Below the pieces are notes generated by a model. It was not told the origin of the DNA, searched no databases, and worked only from the letters and a program-made list of their open reading frames with translations. Below, piece after piece: positions 16,506 through 20,479 of a stretch of DNA of 20,479 nt (the stretch's first letter is position 1; every line of letters begins with the position of its first letter). The translations under genes were made by a program, and so were the position numbers. Where the stretch lies: positions 1,318,392-1,338,870 of the forward strand of contig BFEA01000018.1 of assembly GCA_003427395.1 (NCBI GenBank). Reading direction: 5' to 3'. The DNA comes from Chara braunii. Its lineage: Eukaryota > Streptophyta > Charophyceae > Charales > Characeae.

Positions 16506-16634
16506 GTGCTTAGGGACATCCGTCAAAATTGGAACGATACAGAGAGAAGATTAGCATGGCCCCTGCAGTTTCAAGGATAGACACGAAACGATCGAGAAAT
16601 GGTCCAAAAAAAAAAAAAAAAAAAAAAAAAAAAA
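16506..16634 (+). pseudogene. U6 snRNA-derived retropseudogene with poly(A) tail
   Basis: The core AAAATTGGAACGATACAGAG, a GATTAGCATGGCCCCTGC (catalytic ACAGAGA and adjoining region) and the 3' end CGAGAAATGGTCC are recognisable U6 sequence. It differs from functional U6 by a GA insertion after ACAGA, by extra bases around TGCAGTTTCAAGG, and by a damaged 5' hairpin. Instead of the T-run that terminates Pol III it ends in about 29 A, so it is a retrotransposed copy. No clear TSD was seen. Confidence 0.88.
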
Positions 16635-16667
16635 CAATGCTTCTAGAATCTAGAAGCTACTGTAGTC

Positions 16668-16673
16668 TTTATT
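16668..16673 (-). promoter_or_regulatory. Candidate polyadenylation signal AATAAA for the Prp28 gene
   Basis: AATAAA on the minus strand, about 75 bp past the tentative stop codon. It is a common hexamer in AT-rich DNA, so its value depends on whether the tentative last exon is right. Confidence 0.3.
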
Positions 16674-16747
16674 TCACTCTTTTCATTTATAATCTTTTAG
16701 TGTGATTGCTATAATAAATAATAAATATACTTCCTTAACTACATTAT

Positions 16748-16764
16748 TTAACCGTCGGATTGGT
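16748..16764 (-). CDS. PRP28: Possible last exon and stop codon of the Prp28 gene (tentative)
   Basis: On the minus strand, a T-run followed by CAG at 16765-16767 could be the acceptor. Splicing from the exon ending at 17401 would give KP-D-Q-S-D-G-stop, with TAA at 16750-16748. An AATAAA signal follows on the same strand at 16673-16668, in AT-rich DNA suited to a 3' UTR. Against it: the usual residue after KP is glycine, and the plant-type tail (TVPDRPPR...) is absent. I found no better match between here and 17400, but the true exon could lie further left beyond the inserted elements. Confidence 0.3.
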
Positions 16765-16937
16765 CTGAAAAAAAAAAATGCAAGGCCATCTTTCTGCGGG
16801 CAAGGGGTTTATTATGGGGAGACCTGTCCCGGAGGGTTTAAGCCAACGAGCAGCCGGCTGCCAGCTGAGGTGATGGTTGTGTGTTTTTGTATGGTGTCGT
16901 GTTCGCTATACACAACGCCACAAAACAAAACACAAAA

Positions 16938-16992
16938 AGCCTGACTGTAGCACACAGTCGCATTGCAATTTCACCAACTCATTAGGAGGGTG
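16938..16992 (-). ncRNA. Degenerate hammerhead ribozyme-like motif (copy A)
   Basis: Minus strand. The core reads CUAAUGA (16985-16979) where CUGAUGA is expected, and GCG (16961-16959) where GAA is expected, so catalysis should be lost. Stem III is perfect: ACUGU (16958-16954), loop GUGCU, ACAGU (16948-16944), then C at 16943 as the expected cleavage residue and AGGC as the right half of stem I. It aligns with copy B in the same orientation with a period of about 230 bp. Confidence 0.5.
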
Positions 16993-17163
16993 AACCCGAC
17001 AGTCTGCTCAGTAAGCATCCAGCCCGATCGATCGATAAGAATTCACCGCGTCACCGAGATTTACCAATACCCCTGATAAAAAAAAGGGTCCACGTTACTC
17101 GCACCAACCCTGCAATTCTATGTGTGTGTCGTCATGCTTGCCATACACAACTCCACACAAAAA

Positions 17164-17220
17164 TCATGACTGTGCCGAACAGACCGTTTCGTCCGACTTT
17201 CACCGACTCATCAGAGGCAG
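17164..17220 (-). ncRNA. Hammerhead ribozyme-like motif, type I layout (copy B)
   Basis: Read on the minus strand: CUGAUGA (17214-17208), a putative stem II beginning GUC and ending GAC, GAA (17190-17188), then a short stem III starting A-C-G-G-U and closing with A-C-A-G-U, followed by C at 17168 as the cleavage-site residue (GUC). All invariant core positions (C3 U4 G5 A6, G8 A9, G12 A13 A14, A15.1-U16.1, H17) are present. Weak points: stem II has only three clean pairs before a G-G mismatch, stem III has one G-A mismatch with a 9-nt loop, and stem I pairs poorly (only the closing U-A). The left stem-I strand GCCU of this copy is complementary to the AGGC right strand of the neighbouring copy A, suggesting both decayed from one active parent or act as a dimer. 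Confidence 0.6.
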
Positions 17221-17302
17221 GAGCTTGAAGATTGACAGTCTTCCCGGGATGCATTTGACTCATGGATGAAGACTCACCACGTCGCCCAGAGTAAGCGACC
17301 AC

Positions 17303-17303
<1 letters not shown>

Positions 17304-17373
<70 letters not shown>
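17304..17373. repeat. GT then GA compound microsatellite
   Basis: About fourteen GT units pass directly into about twenty GA units. It lies 28 bp past the 3' end of the Prp28 exon at 17401-17470, in the intron. Confidence 0.95.
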
Positions 17374-17375
<2 letters not shown>

Positions 17376-17400
17376 GAGGCAGACAAGAGGTGTTGATTAC

Positions 17401-17470
17401 CTGGCTTAAACTTGGACGCTTCATGCCTTGCAAGCTCTGCAGGAACTGGGCTTCCGCTTTGGATTAGCAT
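17401..17470 (-). CDS. PRP28: Prp28/DDX23, exon for the C-terminal tail of the second helicase domain
   Basis: This 70-bp minus-strand exon is preceded by ATCATGCAG and followed by G|gtaatc. It reads MLIQSGSPVPAELARHEASK then FKP plus one base of a split codon. It joins in frame to ...FYDLKQ of the previous exon to give DLKQMLIQSGSPVPAELARHE, the expected end of the Prp28 C-terminal helicase domain (PPELARHEASKFKPG in plant-type proteins, recalled from family knowledge). The 1,556-bp intron before it carries two CTAGG-family transposable elements. After it the protein normally has only a short tail, so just one or two small exons should be missing. Confidence 0.9.
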
Positions 17471-17958
17471 CTGCATGATTGATCGGATTCATTCCGTCAG
17501 CAAACAGACATGATTTAACATTCAGTTTGCGTCCGTTATCGATCTTGATAAGATAAAAACAAACTTCTTAGAGGTCATTTCACTTAAAAAAAAAAAAAAA
17601 AAAAAAAAAGACTCCTTAAACTTTCTGACAGGAAGAGAGCCACTGACTTGCATCCCTGACATTCAGGAACCATTGGGGAGATTTTTCAGCAGTCAGCAGC
17701 TCCCTCAAGAATGAAACGAACTTGAACATCGCGAAATGTGGAAGATTCCAAAGATACTAGCTACCCCGTGCAAAAAGCCATAGCCTCATCCTCAGTTTGA
17801 TATCAAGTACAATAAAAAATGAAAAAGAATCAAAGGCAACATAACAATAGTGAATGCCCACAAGCATCTTGGGGAGTTTGTGCTATAGTCTGAACAACCA
17901 TCGTGGCGATACAACGGCTACAGGCATTGAAACCAAGGCGACAAGTGACAGAAAATAA
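17471..17958 (-). other. Prp28 intron, unrecognised part
   Basis: Lies between the exon at 17401-17470 and the first CTAGG-family element. Contains an A-run (17586-17608) and no other recognisable feature. Confidence 0.5.
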
Positions 17959-17966
17959 TAAAATAG

Positions 17967-18249
17967 CTAGGCTACCAGCCGGGCCGCCCGGGTCCCGGGT
18001 GGCCAGCCCGTGCAAGGATCAGAAAAGGTCCCAGCAAAAAAAAAAAAAAAAAAAAACCGAAAAATCCGAAAAAAAAACTATGTTATGCAGGAAAATAAAT
18101 CGAACAAATTTTGCCTCAGGGTCACATCGAAATTCTTTACTGAATTAAAAATAAAATATACAAATATACAAATATTTTATTTTTATTTTTATTTTTTTAT
18201 TACTTTGGCCCGGCCGGGCAAGTGACCCCGGGCCACTCTGGTAGCCTAG
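17967..18249. mobile_element. CTAGG-family non-autonomous element, 283 bp, 8-bp TSD, in Prp28 intron
   Basis: Terminal inverted repeats CTAGGCTACCAG and CTGGTAGCCTAG are flanked by TAAAATAG on both sides (17959-17966, 18250-18257), an exact 8-bp TSD. GC-rich subterminal blocks (CCGGGCCGCCCGGGTCCCGG; CCCGGCCGGGCAAGTGACCC) frame an AT-rich centre with an A-run. The 8-bp TSD points to hAT or another 8-bp-TSD group. Confidence 0.85.
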
Positions 18250-18358
18250 TAAAATAGTGAAAATTTTTCAAAAAATACCATCCAATCAGATATTAAGCAT
18301 TATTGGCAAGGAAGGTTAACATAGCTATTAGATAATAAATTAGTAATGAATTAATCAT

Positions 18359-18832
18359 CTAGGCTGTTTTTGCGGGCGCCCGGGCACCCAACTTGTGCCC
18401 GGATACACGCCTGAGTGCCCGGCCAGGGATGACCCCCGGGCAGGGTTCCAGGCAGCCCAGCGCGAAAAAAAAAAGAAAAAAAAAAAAAAAAACGAAAGTA
18501 AAAGAATTCCAGAAAAAAAAATGTTGTGTAGAATTGCAGTACAAACAACTTTTGTCTGAGGGGCACATCCGAATTCCTCGCTGAGTCGGAGAGAAAAACG
18601 AAAATAACAAAATCACACTAAGGCACCCCCCTTAAAACCCCTTGGCCCCTTTATACCCCCCATCCCCCCCCCTTGACAGCCAACTCTCAAAAAATGAAAA
18701 GAGCCAGGATTTGGGGTCCTCTGAGAGAGCGCAGAAAGGCTTTTTCTTTTCTTTTTTCTTTTTTTTTTGCACGCCCGGGTAACCCGCGGCTCAGACCCCC
18801 CCCGCCGGGCATGAAAATCTTCCTCTTCCTAG
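18359..18832. mobile_element. CTAGG-family non-autonomous element, 474 bp, imperfect 8-bp TSD, in Prp28 intron
   Basis: Ends CTAGGCTGTTTTTGCGGGCG and, inverted at the right, CTAGGAAGAGGAAGATTTTC, flanked by TTAATCAT (18351-18358) and TTAATAAT (18833-18840), one mismatch. The inner segment TTTTGTCTGAGGGGCACATCC-like is shared with TTTTGCCTCAGGGTCACATC of the 283-bp copy. CCCGGGCA motifs are repeated near both ends. Confidence 0.72.
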
Positions 18833-18840
18833 TTAATAAT

Positions 18841-19026
18841 GCCATAAAAAAAAACTATTTTTCAATTTGTATTGATTTGGTTATTTGACTTATTTCAACT
18901 TATTTGAGAATGATTTTTTTTCCCATTTTTTCCTAGAAACACATACTATATGGTATAGAAAATTAGAATTTAGAAATAGATATGAAAAAGAAAAAAAAAG
19001 GTTCTTGTCTATTTTCACTCACTCAC
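18841..19026 (-). other. Prp28 intron, 5' part after the donor at 19026
   Basis: AT-rich, with the gtgagtgagtg donor at its upstream (right) end. No inserted element recognised here. Confidence 0.5.
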
Positions 19027-19112
19027 CTGCTTAAGATCATAAAAGACATCACTGTCATGGAGAGTTAAGAAAGTTGTCGCTGTACCGGTCTTCCCCGCAC
19101 GGCCCGTTCGTC
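19027..19112 (-). CDS. PRP28: Prp28/DDX23, exon completing motif VI (RTGRAG) and following strand/helix
   Basis: This 86-bp exon on the minus strand begins after CCTCCACAG and ends at CAG|gtgagt, both good splice signals. After completing the glycine codon from the upstream exon it reads [19 protein letters not shown] followed by [15 protein letters not shown] is the arginine-finger part of motif VI. FLTxxDxxVFYDLKQ is the characteristic Prp28/DDX23 extension after it. The exon ends in phase 0. The intron separating it from the previous exon is 1,059 bp and holds CT/GA microsatellites and a 143-bp tandem duplication. Reading frame, splice sites and protein match all agree, so I regard the exon as real. 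Confidence 0.93.
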
Positions 19113-19347
19113 CTGTGGAGGGACACAAAAACACAACACACAGCCGCCATCAATGCAAACATCAGTCAATTGCCCCGCCAACCACCCGTCTCCCCCACCC
19201 CCTCCCACACACACACACACACACACTTTTGTGCGTTTTCTTGCTCTGTAAAGGGGGGTTTCGGCGCCTTCAGCTACATCCCACTCTTCCTTTTGCACCA
19301 GATGTGCTCACACACTGCTCAGAAAGGAACTCTCAATGTCAGGGCAG

Positions 19348-19592
19348 ATGACTTGTCGAGTACAATCCTAATGAATCCTTTCACCCGAGCTTGGAAGTGC
19401 GCAATGTGGATGTGCCGAGTTTAGCCTGCAGAGTGCGCATACATACATCCTCTCTCTCTCTCTCTAGAGAGAGAGAGAGAGAGAGAGCAGATGACTTGTC
19501 GAGTACAATCATAATGAATCCTTTCACCCCAGCTTGGAAGTGCGCAATGTGGATGTGCCGAGTTTAGCCTGCGCAGTGCGCATACATACATC

Positions 19593-19606
<14 letters not shown>
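19348..19606 (+). repeat. 143-bp tandem duplication inside a Prp28 intron
   Basis: ATGACTTGTCGAGTACAATC through GTGCGCATACATACATCCTC occurs at 19348 and again at 19491 with about four differences, each copy ending in a CT tract. It is probably a recent replication-slippage or unequal-exchange event. Confidence 0.9.
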
Positions 19607-19623
<17 letters not shown>

Positions 19624-19736
19624 TCTCTCTCCTCTCTCTGTGGGCAGGGAGAGAGAGAGAGAGAGGGAGAGAGAGAGAGAGGGAGGGAGAGAGAGAGAGA
19701 GAGACCTGCCCCTCTCCCTCTCTCTCTCACACACAC
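19592..19736. repeat. CT/GA self-complementary microsatellite block in Prp28 intron
   Basis: A CT-rich half (19592-19639) faces a GA-rich half (19648-19704), then CT and CA again. The halves can pair, so the intron transcript can form a long hairpin here. A smaller CT/GA pair lies at 19450-19488. Confidence 0.9.
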
Positions 19737-19877
19737 AAAAAGTAAATAAAAGTCAATCCAACCGGGTCAAGGAGAAAACTAACTGGAGCTAAGTCTCCTA
19801 CTGGGCCAGGGATGGAGTCCAGGAATCTACTACAGAGACAGCAAAAATGTCACCCAACACCGGCCACCTTGGGGGCA

Positions 19878-19880
<3 letters not shown>

Positions 19881-19931
<51 letters not shown>

Positions 19932-19953
19932 CCCCCCCCCCCACACACACACA
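19881..19953. repeat. CT, C and CA compound microsatellite in Prp28 intron
   Basis: About 24 CT units, a run of about 13 C, then CA units. On the transcribed minus strand this becomes a GT/G/GA purine-rich stretch. Confidence 0.95.
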
Positions 19954-20171
19954 AGGACAAGAGCGAAGCAAGAGCCGGCAACAAGTATTCCCTCCCAGCG
20001 ACACAAAAAGCGCTCGTGCGACAAAAAACAAGAAGAACAACGAAAGAGCAGTTGCTGGACCGTAACGAAAACTACGGCTAGTCTGCACCCCCCCTATAGA
20101 TTCCTGGCAAAGTAAATGGGGATTCAGATGGGGATGGGTTTGCCACAGCTTTGTGGGGGAGAATGAAGTAC

Positions 20172-20235
20172 CGATTCTGTGCGTATACTGCTCGATGTTG
20201 CTCGGCATATCATAGTTGATAACATGGGCAACGTC
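20172..20235 (-). CDS. PRP28: Prp28/DDX23 DEAD-box helicase, internal exon with motif V region and start of motif VI
   Basis: This 64-bp exon on the minus strand reads DVAHVINYDMPSNIEQYTHRIG, with the last codon split (phase 1). It is bounded by TTGTTCTTGCAG before the first base and a GT (gtactt) after the last. In DEAD-box proteins this covers the end of motif V (the D of RGLD/ARGID-VxxVINYDMP) and the HRIG of motif VI, which contacts ATP and RNA in the second RecA-like domain. The NIEQYTHRIG wording is that of Prp28/DDX23, the U5-associated helicase that displaces U1 from the 5' splice site so that U6 can pair there. The next exon restores the motif exactly (ATC-G|GA-CGA = I-G-R). The rest of the helicase core and the N-terminus lie past the right edge of the window. 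Another DEAD-box paralogue is possible from this exon alone but not from all three together. Confidence 0.93.
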
Positions 20236-20417
20236 CTGCAAGAACAAAACATGACCACATTCACAAAAGGCAAATAAAAAAACAGGTGGGGAAAAAGAAA
20301 ATGAACTTCCGTACAAGTTTTCAATAAAATAATTTAAAAAATCATACAATTTTAGTAAGACTAACAACTTTCATAGAATTTCAAAATCAATAAAATTTTC
20401 TTTTTCGCTTTTTTTTT

Positions 20418-20479
20418 CTAGGAAGATTTTCATGACCGGCCGGTCACCCGGGCGTGACCCAGTCATGGCAAAAAAAAAA
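20418..20479. mobile_element. CTAGG-family element, start of a third copy cut by window end
   Basis: CTAGGAAGATTTTCATGACC then GGCCGGTCACCCGGGCGTGA resembles the inverted right end of the 474-bp copy (CTAGGAAGAGGAAGATTTTC-ATGCCCGG). Only the first 62 bp are visible. Confidence 0.6.

Larger units (their letters stand above)
16895..17300 (-). repeat. Tandem pair of hammerhead-bearing units, period about 230 bp
   Basis: Outside the ribozyme cores the two units share matching flanks: TATACACAACGCCAC (from 16908) with CATACACAACTCCAC (from 17142), and TTCACCGCGTCACCGAG (from 17042) with CTCACCACGTCGCCCAG (from about 17273). The spacing of all three landmarks is 229-234 bp. Hammerhead motifs once per monomer in a tandem dimer is the layout of plant and animal retrozymes and of hammerhead satellites, in which self-cleavage releases monomers. 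Unit ends and any TSD were not found. The pair lies in sense orientation downstream of the Prp28 exon at 17401-17470. Confidence 0.55.

Noticed and set aside
16506-16605. Functional U6 snRNA gene
   Set aside because: Insertions in the core, broken 5' hairpin, A-tail in place of a T terminator.

Overview
This is eukaryotic nuclear DNA dominated by repeats. One conserved gene can be supported: three exons, minus strand, at the right end (20235 down to 17401), encoding the C-terminal part of the spliceosomal DEAD-box helicase Prp28/DDX23. The wording of the exons ([52 protein letters not shown]) and the 5' hairpin of the U6-derived repeats look closest, from memory, to green-lineage sequences. 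A green alga, charophyte or other protist is plausible, but I cannot name the organism. The N-terminal exons lie beyond the right edge. A possible last exon (16748-16764) is tentative.

Everything to the left of about 16.7 kb, and the introns themselves, is a patchwork of small non-autonomous elements, many with target-site duplications (TSDs) that can be read directly. (1) A fold-back family with ends like GGGCC-AGGTCCCACTAGC and 3-bp TSDs (mostly CAG/CTG): 1196-1294, 2378-2474, 7137-7305, 9190-9353, 10793-10950, 11082-11247, a truncated copy near 4966-5084, and a longer 596-bp relative at 8591-9186. (2) A 121-126 bp family with GGGCCTCGCTGCACTACTC ends at 9842, 10110, 10412 and 15338. (3) A TTAA-flanked family with ACCACCAGTAC ends at 5235, 12008 and 1940. 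(4) A 1.33-kb hAT-like element at 14743-16071 with an 8-bp TSD. (5) A CTAGG-ended, CCCGGG-rich family with 8-bp TSDs inside the Prp28 intron (17967, 18359) and at the right edge (20418). (6) tRNA-derived SINEs of two kinds (8081, 12728; and minus strand 4000, 2175). (7) U6 snRNA-derived, A-tailed pieces at 5744-6092 and 16506.

The most interesting find is a set of hammerhead-ribozyme-like motifs: a tandem, roughly 230-bp-period pair on the minus strand (17164-17220 and 16938-16992), lying in sense orientation in the Prp28 gene downstream of exon 17401-17470, and a second pair arranged head to head as a 100-bp-arm inverted repeat (13344-13553). Hammerhead motifs in tandem dimers are the hallmark of retrozyme/satellite-type self-cleaving elements.

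The rest is microsatellites (CA, GT, CT/GA), about twenty A or T runs of 15 or more bases, minisatellites (2868-3370, 5258-5612, 9640-10330, 14306-14690) and stretches in which I recognise nothing. No autonomous transposase, reverse transcriptase, rRNA, CRISPR or bacterial gene was seen. The single ambiguous base is at 8854.
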